Shown: positions 8,621 through 18,500 of the stretch, one piece after another
Layout of the letters: the number at the start of each line of letters is the position of its first letter
Position numbering within the stretch: the first letter of the stretch is position 1
From: Allobrachymonas sp.
Lineage (GTDB): Bacteria; Pseudomonadota; Gammaproteobacteria; Burkholderiales; Burkholderiaceae_C
Length of the DNA stretch: 54,660 nt
Direction of reading: 5' to 3'
NCBI GenBank assembly: GCA_030529505.1
Contig: JAUMWT010000011.1
Coordinates: forward strand, 1 to 54,660
Notes under the pieces: model-generated
Databases searched by the model: none
What the model was told of the DNA's origin: nothing
Seen by the model: only the letters and a program-made list of their open reading frames with translations
Position numbers and translations under genes: made by a program

Positions 8621-8953
8621 GCAGCCCCCCCCTTTGAACAGTCTTGAAAGTCTTGAAAATCTTGAGCAATGCTGTGGATGATGCGCACGGCCAAACCTGC
8701 ATTGCCGATTTTTTGGGCGAGCGCATGATGCGGTGTGGAATTGTACGGGGGCGCTTTTGTGCAGCTGCGGCACTTGCTGGGCGTGCAATCGGTTTTGCGC
8801 CCTTTTGATGCAGGCGCCTTTGCTGTTTGTGCCGCCACACCCCAAGCATTTGCAGCATTCCGAATGACAGAATGCGACCGCCCCATCTGCCGTGATGGGC
8901 AAAGCTGCCCGACCGCCGCTTGCATCCAGCCGACAGGCTGCATCAGGGCCGCT
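8621..8953. other. Intergenic region between pgeF and xseB
   Basis: About 330 bases. Both flanking genes are on the minus strand. Frames here are low-complexity and Cys/His/Arg-rich with no family resemblance. A short run of imperfect GTCTTGAAA direct repeats (8641-8665) lies just upstream of xseB. No gene is seen. Confidence 0.5.
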
Positions 8954-9841
8954 TCAATCCACCAGCCAAATGCTGGCGGCCATGCGGCCGCTTGCCCCAT
9001 CGCGCCGGTAGGAGAAAAAACGCTGTGCTTGGCTGAAGGTGCACCAATCTGCGCTGCCGTCGTTGCCATACACCGCTGGCACGCCCAGCGCGGCCAAACG
9101 CAGGCGTGCCAAGCCCGCCAGATCAGCCAGCCATTTGCTTGGCTGATCCGCGCTACCCGTTGCAGGCTGCGCAACAAAGCAGGTGGCTGCCTCGGGCTGC
9201 GTTTCAACAAAAGCGGCGCGTACCTCGTTTCCCACTTCAAACGCACGCGGGCCAATGCACGGCCCCAGCCAGGCCAGCCACCCGTCGGCACTGGCAGCAG
9301 GGCACAGCGCGCGCAAATGTTGCAGCAATTGCTCCAGCACGCCCCGCCCCTGCTGCCCGGCCAGGCTGCGCCAGCCCGCATGGGCCGCGCCCACCACGCG
9401 CTGCTGTGCATGGCAGATCAACACCGGCAGGCAATCTGCCACCAGAATGGTGCAGGCCACGCCTGGCGTTTGCGTGCAACTGGCATCGGCCACAAGAGGC
9501 TGCTCGCCTTGAGCAGACGATGCGCTCAACTCGGCCACCTCCACCCCGTGCACCTGCTGCAAAAACACGCTGGGCACGCCCGTGGCCTGCTGCCAGATCT
9601 GCCGGTTGCGAGCCACTGCAGGCGAGTCATCTTGCACATGGTCGCCCAGGTTCATGCTGGCATACGGCGGCAGCGACACGCCCCCTGCCCGGCTGCTGAC
9701 CAGCGCCCGCACCCAGGCAGGCGCTGGCCACTGCGGCACGATCCAGTCCGCTGGAGCGCCTTGATCGTTGGCCACCAGCTCATCTGTGGCCTGTGCAGCC
9801 AAGCCCGCCACTTTCACTTTGTTTGAAGGAGCCATTACCAT
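8954..9841 (-). CDS. pgeF: Peptidoglycan editing factor PgeF (YfiH / laccase-domain family)
   Basis: Member of the YfiH family (formerly DUF152, 'polyphenol oxidase'), 295 residues. Family work links it to removal of misincorporated L-Ser muropeptide precursors; it also has purine-nucleoside activity in some species. The conserved metal site residues are visible: QQVHG (His98), ADCLPVLI (Cys137) and AAHAGWRSL (His154), plus GPCIGPRAFEVG in the C-terminal half. The start at 9841 (MVMAPSNK) follows AAGGAGGGCAAGGGCG; an ATG two codons later (9835) is equally possible. It is divergent from tadA, with about 180 bases between the starts. Confidence 0.9.
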   Translation of the reverse strand: MVMAPSNKVKVAGLAAQATDELVANDQGAPADWIVPQWPAPAWVRALVSSRAGGVSLPPYASMNLGDHVQDDSPAVARNRQIWQQATGVPSVFLQQVHGVEVAELSASSAQGEQPLVADASCTQTPGVACTILVADCLPVLICHAQQRVVGAAHAGWRSLAGQQGRGVLEQLLQHLRALCPAASADGWLAWLGPCIGPRAFEVGNEVRAAFVETQPEAATCFVAQPATGSADQPSKWLADLAGLARLRLAALGVPAVYGNDGSADWCTFSQAQRFFSYRRDGASGRMAASIWLVD

Positions 9842-10017
9842 AAACGCCCTTGCCCTCCTTGCCATTTACGCATGAAACACATGCTGGGCATTGTGCCAAG
9901 GTCGGCCTATTGATGCGCCATTCAGCCATGCAAGCACTGCCGCTTCTTTGGTAAGGGTTGCTGGTAACACAGGGCTGCATCCACACTGCGCCGCCACTGT
10001 TTTTGATAAACCACTCC

Positions 10018-11625
10018 ATGCCTGCCAACGCCTCCGCTCTTTTCGACGATGCGCACTACCTGCAACTGGCACTGGCACAAGCTCAGCTGGCCGCGCAGGC
10101 GGGCGAAGTGCCCGTGGGCGCCGTGGTGGTATCGGCCACTGGCCAGGTGTTGGGGCAAGGGCACAACCGCACCCTTTCCGATCACGACCCCAGCGCCCAT
10201 GCCGAAATCCAGGCCCTGCGCGCAGCGGCGCAAACCACCACCAACCACCGGCTGGAAGGTTGCACGCTCTACGTCACGCTCGAACCCTGCGCCATGTGCA
10301 GCGGCGCGCTGCTGCATGCCCGGCTGGCCCGCGTGGTCTATGCCGTGGCGGATCCCAAAACGGGCGCAGCCGGTTCGGTGCTGAATCTGTTTGCGCACAG
10401 CGCCCTCAACCACCAAACGGTTTGCCTGCCCTTCGCCCCGCAAGACGCTGCAGGCACCGCCCTGCGCGAGCAATGCGCGGCCATTTTGCAAACCTTTTTT
10501 CAGGCCCGCCGCCAAGCGCAAACCGCCCTGCGCCAGCAGCCCCTGCACGCCCCCCTGAGAGAAGACGCCCTGCGCCCGCCGCCCCAGCACTTTGACCACA
10601 TTGCGCCCCTGCAAGCCTTGCAGCGCTGGAGCCAATTCGTTTTGCTGCGCGACCCCGATCAGCCCGCCGGCCCTCCTTGGCGCATGCATGTGTGGGATAC
10701 GGCCCCGCACGACACCACCCGCCCGGCCATACTGCTGCTGCACGGCTATGCCAGCTACGGCCTGCTGTGGGCCGAGCTGATCGCCCCGCTGCATGCAGCA
10801 GGCTGGCGTGTGCTGGCCCCCGATCTGCTGGGGCATGGGCAAAGCGACAAGCCCAAAAAAGTGCAATGCCACAGCTTGAAGTGGCATGCGGCCCTGCTGC
10901 AGCAATGGCTGGCGCAAGCCCACTTTGATCGGCACCACCACCGCGCCGCCGTGCTGCACGATAGCGCCATCGGCCTGTTAAACGCATGGCCCGAACCCGC
11001 CGCCGCGCACGCAAGCAAGCAAGCTGCGCACACCAACCGATCCAATTCGGCTCCTGTGCCTGAGCAAACCAGCGGCTGTTCAACCCCTATCAGCTTCACG
11101 CACGCCCTAGCCTTGCTGCCCGATGCAGATGCTGCGCACACCACGCCTTGGCGCGAAGCCTGCCGCCTGCGCCCGCGCTTTGATCTGGATGCGCACTGGG
11201 CGCTCGGCCCGGCAGAAGCAGCAGGCCGCTACTGGTCAACCCCCTGGCCCGATGCGGGCCACCGCGCCGCTTTGCAATGGCCGCAGTGGGCGCAAGCAAT
11301 GCAAGAAGCGCAAGGCCCAGCCATGCCAGCAGATGATTTGGCATGGCGGCAATCACCATCTGCCAATGCCTCTGTTCACCACACCCGCACCGCGGCCGAG
11401 CCGCCCGCCCCCGATGATGGCGCGCATGGCACAATCGCTGCGGCCGCAGGGGTCGTGCAGCCGCCAGCGCGGATGCAAACCTTCACCGTACCGTCTGGTG
11501 GCGCAGCTTTCAGGCACTGGTTGCAGCAGCACGGCAACGACTTGATTCAGCAATTGCAGGCCCACCGCCCCGGCCCGCAAGCACCATCAACATCCGCGTC
11601 CAAGCAAACCTTGCCCCTGCCTTGA
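10018..11625 (+). CDS. tadA: tRNA adenosine(34) deaminase fused to an alpha/beta-hydrolase-like domain
   Basis: Protein of 535 residues in two parts. Residues 1-165 are TadA, which converts A34 to inosine in tRNA-Arg(ACG); zinc and proton-transfer residues are HAE (61-63) and PCAMC (90-94). TadA alone is usually about 150-180 residues. Residues about 200-450 look like an alpha/beta hydrolase of the haloalkane dehalogenase type: LLHGYASYG (240-248), DLLGHGQSDKP (269-279) and VLHDSAIG, where Asp315 sits at the nucleophile-elbow position. A low-complexity Ala/His/Ser/Pro stretch follows and the expected C-terminal catalytic His was not recognised, so activity of the second part is uncertain. The ATG at 10018 gives MPANASALFDDAHYL, a plausible TadA start. 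The fusion reads through without a frame break. Confidence 0.85.
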   Translation: MPANASALFDDAHYLQLALAQAQLAAQAGEVPVGAVVVSATGQVLGQGHNRTLSDHDPSAHAEIQALRAAAQTTTNHRLEGCTLYVTLEPCAMCSGALLHARLARVVYAVADPKTGAAGSVLNLFAHSALNHQTVCLPFAPQDAAGTALREQCAAILQTFFQARRQAQTALRQQPLHAPLREDALRPPPQHFDHIAPLQALQRWSQFVLLRDPDQPAGPPWRMHVWDTAPHDTTRPAILLLHGYASYGLLWAELIAPLHAAGWRVLAPDLLGHGQSDKPKKVQCHSLKWHAALLQQWLAQAHFDRHHHRAAVLHDSAIGLLNAWPEPAAAHASKQAAHTNRSNSAPVPEQTSGCSTPISFTHALALLPDADAAHTTPWREACRLRPRFDLDAHWALGPAEAAGRYWSTPWPDAGHRAALQWPQWAQAMQEAQGPAMPADDLAWRQSPSANASVHHTRTAAEPPAPDDGAHGTIAAAAGVVQPPARMQTFTVPSGGAAFRHWLQQHGNDLIQQLQAHRPGPQAPSTSASKQTLPLP

Positions 11626-11707
11626 GCCACAGCTTCACCGCCTGACGGCCTGACCCGCACCACCGCATTCGCATCACCCATCTTCACTTTTCACAAGCAA
11701 TCCCATC

Positions 11708-12667
11708 ATGGCGCATCTCTACATCTACTCCCCCTCTGGCGCAGTGCGCGACGTGGCCGGTTTTCGCCGCGCCATCAAACGCTTGCAGCAATGCGGCCAC
11801 ACGGTAGAGATTGATCCCGACGCCCTCAGCACCCATCAGCGCTTCGCCGGTGACGACGCCACGCGCATCGCCGCCATCACGCGCGCGGCAGCAAGCGGCG
11901 CCGACGTGGCCCTGCTCACGCGCGGCGGCTATGGACTCACGCGCATCCTGCCGCAGCTGCCGTGGAAAAAAATCAGCCGCGCCATCGAAAAGGGCACGCA
12001 ATTCGTGGGCTTGAGCGATTTCACTGCCCTGCAAACCGCTCTGCTGGCCCAAACCCTGCCGCAGCCAGCCATCACCTGGGCGGGCAATCTGCTGATTGAC
12101 GACTGGGGCCAAAGCAGCGAACCAGACGAAATCACCGAAGCCTGCTTCAACGACCTGTTGGCGGGCGAAAGCGAAGGCGCGGGCTGGCTCGTGCCCAAAA
12201 ACGAGCTGCCTGCCTTGCAAGCGCAGTTGCAGAAAAGGCCCATCAAAAACGCCATGCTTTGGGGCGGCAACCTGTGCGTGCTCACCAGCCTGCTGGGCAC
12301 GCCTTATTTCCCGGCCATCGACAAAGGCGTGCTTTTTCTGGAAGACGTGGCCGAACACCCCTACCGCATCGAACGCATGCTCACCCAACTGCTGCACGCC
12401 GGTGTGCTCGACAAACAGCAGGCCATTGTGCTGGGGCAATTCACCGAATACGAAAAAAGCCCGCACGACAAGGGCTTCAACCTTGCGGCCGTGGTGCAAT
12501 GGCTGCGCAGCCAAACCCGCACGCCCATCATCACTGGCCTGCCGCACGGCCACGTACCGACCAAGGTGCTGCTCCCCGTAGGCGCCAGCGTTGACCTGCA
12601 ACTGCACGGGCGCGATTGCCTGCTGCTGTGGGGCCATGTGTGCAGCGGGCACTGCCAGCATCACTGA
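11708..12667 (+). CDS. ldcA: LD-carboxypeptidase (peptidase family S66)
   Basis: Muramoyl-tetrapeptide LD-carboxypeptidase, 319 residues, which removes the terminal D-Ala from tetrapeptides during murein recycling in the cytoplasm. The Ser-Glu-His triad of family S66 can be placed: GLSDFTAL (Ser103), FLEDVAEHPYRIERM (Glu212) and GLPHGH (His282). RGGYGLTRILP (72-82) is the glycine-rich loop and GGNLCVL is also conserved. The start ATG at 11708 gives the usual N-terminal strand (LYIYSPSG). It is convergent with truA, with only 47 bases between the stop codons and no clear hairpin. Confidence 0.92.
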   Translation: MAHLYIYSPSGAVRDVAGFRRAIKRLQQCGHTVEIDPDALSTHQRFAGDDATRIAAITRAAASGADVALLTRGGYGLTRILPQLPWKKISRAIEKGTQFVGLSDFTALQTALLAQTLPQPAITWAGNLLIDDWGQSSEPDEITEACFNDLLAGESEGAGWLVPKNELPALQAQLQKRPIKNAMLWGGNLCVLTSLLGTPYFPAIDKGVLFLEDVAEHPYRIERMLTQLLHAGVLDKQQAIVLGQFTEYEKSPHDKGFNLAAVVQWLRSQTRTPIITGLPHGHVPTKVLLPVGASVDLQLHGRDCLLLWGHVCSGHCQHH

Positions 12668-12714
12668 TGCGCCGTATCCGGCATCTGAACGTCAATGCCG
12701 CGTAGCAGTGGGCA

Positions 12715-13521
12715 TCAATCGCTAGCGGCAACGCAGCTGCCGGGCAAAAAATCGAAGGCGGGCGTTTTTTCAGGCAGGCCCCAATGCGGCTCGTACACAG
12801 GCCCGGCAAAGTACAAGCCCTCTGCCGCAAAGGTGGGCGCAGCGGCATCGCGGCTTTTGGCTGCCAGCACTTCATCCATCCACTGCGGCGGGCGCAGCCC
12901 CTGTCCCACTTGCACCAGGCAGCCCATGATGTTGCGAATCATGTGGTGCAAAAAGGCATTGGCCTGAAATTCAAAGCGCCAGTAAGGGCCATGCCGCGCA
13001 ATGGCAATGCGCTGCATGTGCTTGACGGGGCTGAGCGCCTGGCACTGCGCCGCCCGAAAGCTGGAGAAATCATGCTCGCCCAGCAAGCGGCTGGCCGCAT
13101 CGCGCATGGCATCACCCTCCAGCGGACGAAACGTCCAGCCCACCCGGCCCGCTTCCAGGCTGGGGCGCACGGCCGATTGCAGCAGCACGTACACATAACG
13201 GCGCGCCTGGGCGCTGGCCCGGGCATGAAAGGCATCGGGCACGGGCCGCGCCCATTGCACGGCAATGTCAGAGGGCAGATAGGTATTGGTGCCGCGCACC
13301 CAGGCCGTGTCTGTGCGATTGAGCGCGCAATCGAAATGCACCACCTGCATCAGCGCATGCACACCGGCATCGGTGCGCCCGGCGCACAAGGTATGAATGG
13401 GCGCATCCGCAAAGCGGGCCAGCGCCTGCTCCAGCCTGTCTTGCACGGTTTGGCCCGAAGGCTGGCTTTGCCAGCCCTGATAGGCCGAACCCTGATAACT
13501 CACACCCATTGCCCAACGCAT
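12715..13521 (-). CDS. truA: tRNA pseudouridine(38-40) synthase
   Basis: TruA, 268 residues, forms pseudouridine at positions 38-40 of the tRNA anticodon arm. The catalytic Asp is in AGRTDAGVHA (Asp51). Other family motifs are YQGSAYQGWQSQ near the N-terminus, FHARASAQARRYVY, and NAFLHHMIRNIMGCLVQVG in the C-terminal half. It lies downstream of fimV on the same strand, the order fimV-truA seen in many beta- and gammaproteobacteria, but here about 600 bases with a fimV terminator and a dispersed repeat separate the two, so truA probably has its own promoter. Confidence 0.95.
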   Translation of the reverse strand: MRWAMGVSYQGSAYQGWQSQPSGQTVQDRLEQALARFADAPIHTLCAGRTDAGVHALMQVVHFDCALNRTDTAWVRGTNTYLPSDIAVQWARPVPDAFHARASAQARRYVYVLLQSAVRPSLEAGRVGWTFRPLEGDAMRDAASRLLGEHDFSSFRAAQCQALSPVKHMQRIAIARHGPYWRFEFQANAFLHHMIRNIMGCLVQVGQGLRPPQWMDEVLAAKSRDAAAPTFAAEGLYFAGPVYEPHWGLPEKTPAFDFLPGSCVAASD

Positions 13522-14051
13522 TCATCGCTCTCCATTGCTATCGCCCAGCCACTTTTGCGCTTATTGCATTCAAAGGCTCGACCAATTCATGCATCCTGTT
13601 TGCATCGCTTATTGCCGCCCCATGCAACAAGCTGCAACTGCCCAAAAGCAAAGTTTATGGGCGGCGGCCTGTTCACCAAGCCATCACCTAAGAGCCTGTT
13701 CAAAATCTCATCGTGAAGTGATTGGACAAAGTACGGGATGGGATGCCAGGCGCAAATTGCAGTGCACAGCCCGTGCTATGGACAAGATTTGCAACACAGC
13801 AGACCGCCCGCTTCCATTTTCGAGCACCTGCGAGGAGATTTTGAACAGGTTCCAACAACACCAAGCCAGACGACAAGACAGGCATGATCCTTGAACACAA
13901 GCCAAGAAGTCGCTCGCCATTTGATTTTTGCCTGTCTGGCATTCCCAAAAGGGAGCAAACGGCACTCTGGCTACAAGCGCCATCGGCGCAAGCATCACTT
14001 GCGGGCCTGCGCCTGCATGACATCACAGCCCTATCCAGCACCGCGCTCCAT
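13522..14051. other. Intergenic region between fimV and truA
   Basis: About 530 bases without a gene. It contains a full-length dispersed repeat (13689-13853). The remainder shows no family resemblance in any frame. Confidence 0.5.
13689..13853. repeat. Dispersed intergenic repeat (AGAGCCTGTTC family), best-preserved copy
   Basis: Left end TAAGAGCCTGTTCAAAATCT, right end GAGGAGATTTTGAACAGGTT: a near-perfect terminal inverted repeat of about 18 bases enclosing 165 bases. The interior contains AGCAGACCGCCCGCTTCC, shared with copies at 7.3 and 52.1 kb. There is no open reading frame of note, so it resembles a MITE or REP-like element. Confidence 0.75.
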
Positions 14052-14085
14052 AAAAAAACCGCAGCCTTGTGCAAAGCTGCGGTTT
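14052..14085 (-). terminator. Intrinsic terminator of fimV
   Basis: On the minus strand AAACCGCAGC pairs with GCTGCGGTTT (10 bp) around a 10-base loop, followed by a run of T. It lies 45 bases past the fimV stop codon. Confidence 0.9.
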
Positions 14086-14129
14086 CATTGTCTTGCCTGC
14101 GTCTTGTATGCCAGGCAAGGGCCTAGCGC

Positions 14130-16691
14130 TTAGCGCAGGCTTTCCAGCAGGGCTTCGGCTTGCGCCTTCAGGCCGCCGGTGGCGTTTTGCGCCACTTCCT
14201 GCGCCATGATGCGTGCGCCTTCGTTATCGCCAATGCCCATGAACTCGCGCGCCAAGGCCAGTTTGGTGGCCAGAGGATCCGAGCCTTGGGAATCGACAGC
14301 TTCTGCAGGCTGTTCCGAATCCAGCGAAAGGCCGCTCATGCTGAACTCCAGGCCTTGGCTGGATGGCGCCAGCGCCTCGGCAGCGGGCGCAGCGGGCCGT
14401 GCAGGCTCGGACATATCCATATCGAGCGACAAGTCCAGGGCCGGGGCCTGCTCGCTGTCGCGATTGATCAGCGAGGCACGTGTGGCCACCGGCACCGTTG
14501 CGGGCGACAGGTTCTTCAAATCAAAGTCCTGATTCGGCTGCGCAGGCGCAAAAGCAGGCTTGGGCGCTTCAGCAGGTTGTTGCGAAATGGGCGCAACCGT
14601 CGCCGCTTGCATGGCAGAAGCAGCGGCTGCAGTTGCCGCGGCGGCCCCAACAGCAGCAGCTTGGGCGCTTGCAGGCGCAGCGCCTTGGCCGCCAGAGGCC
14701 GACTCGGCATACAGCGCATTGCCCGGGTCGATTTCAGCGCCCTTGGCACGCACGATGTCCCATTCCGTGCCTTCGCCTTGCGTCAGGCGCTTGAATTCGG
14801 TTGCAGCTTGCGCATAGGCTTTCACGTCGCGGCGACGGGCGTACACTTCCAGCAGTTTGGCGTGCACGGAGACATTGTCGGGTTGCTTCAGCAAGGCATC
14901 CTTGAGGATTTCCTCGGCCTGAATGTCTCGCCCATATGCCAGATAAACATCGGCCTCGGCCACGGGATCCACATCGGCATCCGCATCCAGCTGGCTGGGC
15001 GAATACAGCATGGAAGACTGGTTCACGCTGCTGGCACCGCTGGTGGTGGTCGCTTCGGATGTATCGACATCCTTGCCGCCGGAAACGTGGAAGAAGGAAT
15101 CCGGCGCATAGTTGCTTTCGAAGAAGGAGCTACCCGAACCGTCATCCTGCTCCTGGTTCTGTCTGCGGCGGCGCATGAAGGCATAGGCCAAACCGCCCAG
15201 TGCGGCCAAGCCCACGCCACCGAGCAGCAGCGGGTTGCCAGTCAGGCCTTCGAAGAAGCTCGGCTCTTCCACAGGCGGCGGAGGCGGAGGCGGTGCCACC
15301 GGTTTCTTGCTCGGCGTAACAGCTGCCGATTCGGCCTCCGAAGCGGCGCTGGCCGCCTCGGAAGCCACTTGCTCTACCGCTGCTGCCGCATCAGAAGCAG
15401 CCATGACGGCGGCACTGGCGGCCTCACCGGCAGCGGCGGCCGCCTGCGAAGCGGCTGCCTCCACGGGCGCAATGATTGGGGCGACAACGCCCGATGCGCC
15501 CATCGCCGGCGTCTCGGCCGCAGCGGTTGTTGGCGGCACCACGGCAGGAGGCGTGCCCGGCTGGGCGCTGGCTGCCACTTCGGCACTGATGTTCTTCAAA
15601 TCGCTCAGGTTCTTGTTGAGCTCGTCTGCGCGATTGACGTTGTCGCGTTTTTGCAGGGCTTCGGCCATGCGCTGTTCTGTTGCGCTGTTGGGCTTGACTT
15701 CTGCCTTGGAAATCGTCAGCGTATCGGGCGCGGCAGCGGCAGAGGTTTTGCTGTCCTCGATGCGGCTGTGGATCTTGCCGCTGCTTTGCTGGGCGCTGGG
15801 CGCAGCTTGCACCATGGGCGCGCGCGCCAGTTGACCGCGATAGGCGCGGAAATCTTCGCTTTGCGCCACGATGATGGCGCGTGCTTCGGCAGCGGGCACG
15901 GCACGCACTTCGGCCGCGCTGGGCATTTTCAGCACAACGCCCGACTTGAGCAGGTTGACGTTGCCATTGATGAAGGCGTGCGAGTTGGCACGCTGCAAGG
16001 CCACGAGCATCTGGTCCAGCGAAACGCGGGCTGGCCGGTTTCTGGCGGCGATTTGCCCGGCCGTATCGCCACGGCGCACCCTGACGGCACCGGAGCGTGT
16101 GCGCCCGCGCGAAGCCGCAGCCGCTCTTTTTCTGCGAGCAGGCGCTTGTGCTTCAGTGCCTGCTTCACCCTCTGCGGGCGGCAAAGCCATGCGCTCGGCC
16201 CGCCGGACCGGTTTGGCTTCAGCCAGCGCACGCGGTGTGGCTGGCTCGACTACGTTGACCGGCGCTGGCGCGCTGGGCGGATCAAGCAACAAGGAAAAAT
16301 CGCGCGTGACGCTGCCTGTGCCATCGCTGGCCTGCAGCACCACGTCAACAAACGGATCGTTGATGGGCGCATCGCTGCTCAAGACCAGCACGGCACGCCC
16401 ATTGGGCATTTTGCGCACGCTGGCGCGAATGCCCTTGACCGTTTGGCCATACTCCAAGCCTTTTTGAACGTACACCGAAGGCGCTGCCATGCCTGCGCGC
16501 AGATTGCCGGACTTGGCGTCGATCAACTCTATCTCGGCGCGCAGGGGCTGGCCCAAGGCCGATTGAACCTTCATGCGCCCAAAACCCAAAGCCTGCGCTT
16601 CGGTGCCGATGCAGGCCGCCACCAACGCTGCCACCATGGAAAGACGAGGCTGTGCCAAGATACCCTTGGCTGATTTGCTGCGGTTTTTCAT
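14130..16691 (-). CDS. fimV: FimV-like polar landmark / peptidoglycan-binding protein
   Basis: FimV homologue of 853 residues, an inner-membrane protein that organises cell-pole functions such as type IV pilus assembly and twitching motility. A signal sequence (about 1-35) is followed by the FimV N-terminal domain (LGFGRMKVQSALGQPLRAEI), a LysM domain with VRRGDTAGQIAARNRP (about 205-260), a long Ala/Pro/Glu-rich periplasmic linker, a transmembrane segment GGVGLAALGGLAYAFMRRRR (about 490-510), and an acidic cytoplasmic region with a TPR-like part (ADVYLAYGRDIQAEEILKDA) and the FimV C-terminal box (ATKLALAREFMGIGDNEGAR). Position between asd and truA is the conserved one. The coiled Ala-rich linker makes internal residue numbers approximate. 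Confidence 0.93.
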   Translation of the reverse strand: MKNRSKSAKGILAQPRLSMVAALVAACIGTEAQALGFGRMKVQSALGQPLRAEIELIDAKSGNLRAGMAAPSVYVQKGLEYGQTVKGIRASVRKMPNGRAVLVLSSDAPINDPFVDVVLQASDGTGSVTRDFSLLLDPPSAPAPVNVVEPATPRALAEAKPVRRAERMALPPAEGEAGTEAQAPARRKRAAAASRGRTRSGAVRVRRGDTAGQIAARNRPARVSLDQMLVALQRANSHAFINGNVNLLKSGVVLKMPSAAEVRAVPAAEARAIIVAQSEDFRAYRGQLARAPMVQAAPSAQQSSGKIHSRIEDSKTSAAAAPDTLTISKAEVKPNSATEQRMAEALQKRDNVNRADELNKNLSDLKNISAEVAASAQPGTPPAVVPPTTAAAETPAMGASGVVAPIIAPVEAAASQAAAAAGEAASAAVMAASDAAAAVEQVASEAASAASEAESAAVTPSKKPVAPPPPPPPVEEPSFFEGLTGNPLLLGGVGLAALGGLAYAFMRRRRQNQEQDDGSGSSFFESNYAPDSFFHVSGGKDVDTSEATTTSGASSVNQSSMLYSPSQLDADADVDPVAEADVYLAYGRDIQAEEILKDALLKQPDNVSVHAKLLEVYARRRDVKAYAQAATEFKRLTQGEGTEWDIVRAKGAEIDPGNALYAESASGGQGAAPASAQAAAVGAAAATAAAASAMQAATVAPISQQPAEAPKPAFAPAQPNQDFDLKNLSPATVPVATRASLINRDSEQAPALDLSLDMDMSEPARPAAPAAEALAPSSQGLEFSMSGLSLDSEQPAEAVDSQGSDPLATKLALAREFMGIGDNEGARIMAQEVAQNATGGLKAQAEALLESLR

Positions 16692-16942
16692 TGTGGGATC
16701 TATAGTTATTGCGAATACTTAGAACTTAGCATCATGTTATGCAAACCTGATGCCTTGGCATTAAAAACATTTGCTTTCCGTTGTCATTAAACGACACATT
16801 GTGACTGCACCACCCCGGAAAACCGGCATCCCGGCGCCACCGAAAGACCGCCGGAACGCCCGCGCATGAAGCCCTTTTCTCTGCGTGACGAACATGCTTC
16901 ATGCGCGAAAAAGTACACAGCGCATTTTAGCGATCAGCCTTA

Positions 16943-18067
16943 TCAGCCTTGTGCGAGCAAGATGCGCAGCATGCGCCGCAGCGGCTCGGCCGCGCCCCAC
17001 AGCAACTGGTCGCCGATGGTGAAGGCGCCCACGTATTCAGGCCCCATGGCCAGTTTGCGGATGCGGCCCACGGGAATGGTCATGGTGCCGGTCACGGCCA
17101 CGGGCGTCAGGTCTTGCAGGGTGGCCTCGCGCGTGTTGGGCACGACTTTGACCCATTCGTTGTCGGCGGCGATCATGGCTTCGATGTCGGCCAGCGGCAC
17201 GTCTTTCTTGAGCTTGAAGGTCAGCGCCTGACTATGGCAGCGCATGGCCCCCACGCGCACGCAAAAGCCATCAATGGGCACAGCCGGGTCAAAGCCCATG
17301 ATCTTGTTGGTTTCTGCCATGCCCTTCCATTCCTCGCGGCTCATGCCATTGCCCAGGTCCTTGTCGATCCAGGGGATGAGCGAGCCGCCCAGCGGCACGC
17401 CGAAATGGGCCACTTCATCGCCCGACAGCGCGCGCTGCTTGGCGATGACCTGGCGATCAATTTCGAGGATGGCGCTCTTGGGGTCATCGAGCAGGTCTTT
17501 CACCTCGGCATGGAGCGTGCCGTATTGCTTGAGCAGCTCGCGCATGTGCTGCGCGCCGCCGCCGCTGGCGGCCTGGTAGGTCTGCGTGCTCATCCACTCA
17601 ACCAGCCCGGCCTTGTAGAGCGCGCCCACGCCCATCAGCATGCAGCTCACGGTGCAGTTGCCGCCCACCCAGTTGTTGCCGCCCTGGGCCAGCGCGCGTT
17701 CGATCACGGGCATGTTCACGGGGTCGAGCACGATCACCGCGTCCTCATTCATGCGCAGGGTGCTGGCCGCGTCGATCCAGTGGCCCTTCCAGCCGGCAGC
17801 GCGCAGCTTGGGAAAGACTTCGCTCGTGTAATCACCGCCCTGGCAGGTGACGATGACGTCGCACCGCTTCAGCGCGTCGATGTCGTGCGCGTCCTTCAGT
17901 GTTTTTTCGTTCTTCGCCATCGCGGGCGCGGCGCCGCCAGCGTTGCTGGTGGAGAAGAAGATGGGTTCGATCAGATCGAAGTCTTTTTCTTCGATCATGC
18001 GCCCCATCAGCACCGAACCCACCATGCCGCGCCAGCCAACCAGGCCCGTGACATTTCCCGTTTTCAT
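16943..18067 (-). CDS. asd: Aspartate-semialdehyde dehydrogenase
   Basis: Asd, 374 residues, reduces aspartyl phosphate to aspartate semialdehyde with NADPH, the branch point to lysine/diaminopimelate, threonine and methionine. The N-terminal nucleotide-binding motif [17 protein letters not shown] starts at residue 8, the catalytic cysteine is in [10 protein letters not shown] (Cys138), and the substrate-binding stretch [14 protein letters not shown] contains the conserved His. It belongs to the longer gammaproteobacterial-type Asd group. It is transcribed toward fimV, with about 250 bases between them. Confidence 0.96.
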   Translation of the reverse strand: MKTGNVTGLVGWRGMVGSVLMGRMIEEKDFDLIEPIFFSTSNAGGAAPAMAKNEKTLKDAHDIDALKRCDVIVTCQGGDYTSEVFPKLRAAGWKGHWIDAASTLRMNEDAVIVLDPVNMPVIERALAQGGNNWVGGNCTVSCMLMGVGALYKAGLVEWMSTQTYQAASGGGAQHMRELLKQYGTLHAEVKDLLDDPKSAILEIDRQVIAKQRALSGDEVAHFGVPLGGSLIPWIDKDLGNGMSREEWKGMAETNKIMGFDPAVPIDGFCVRVGAMRCHSQALTFKLKKDVPLADIEAMIAADNEWVKVVPNTREATLQDLTPVAVTGTMTIPVGRIRKLAMGPEYVGAFTIGDQLLWGAAEPLRRMLRILLAQG

Positions 18068-18500
18068 GTTTCACACCTCTTTCATTGCAAAGCGCCGGAT
18101 CGCAGCCCGGCTGCTCTCCTGCCTCATATCCTGGCGACAAAGGGGCAGTTTTCCTGGCACGCTCTGGCTTTTTTCAGCTTTTTCATGGGGGCGAGCCCGA
18201 GCAACGCTGTTTCCGAGCCAGACACTTTCACGCCCTCACGCCAGAAAAAACCTTCGATGGCCCTGTTTTTTCGAATGCCCCAAAATCCCGAGCCGAGCCG
18301 CCAAGCCGTGAAAAATTATAGGCAGCAAACTCCCGCACGAGCCGATTGCCCGCCGCCCCAACGCGCCATTCAAAGCCTGCTTCGGCATTTTGTTCACACA
18401 CAATGCATGGGCCTAAAGCGCCCGCCATTACAAGGCGCACGCTAGAATGCCCAACCTGTTGAATAACTGACTTTGCTCCCCGACTCGGGAATCGCCCACC
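18068..18500. other. Intergenic region between asd and fdxA (divergent promoters)
   Basis: About 430 bases between divergent genes. Promoters for both are expected here; TAGAAT at about 18443 is a possible -10 for fdxA, but no good -35 accompanies it. No gene or strong hairpin was seen. Confidence 0.45.

Noticed and set aside
14160-16673. Very long plus-strand frame opposite fimV
   Set aside because: It is antisense to fimV, Arg/Gly/His-rich with no domain, a common shadow of Ala-rich coding sequence.
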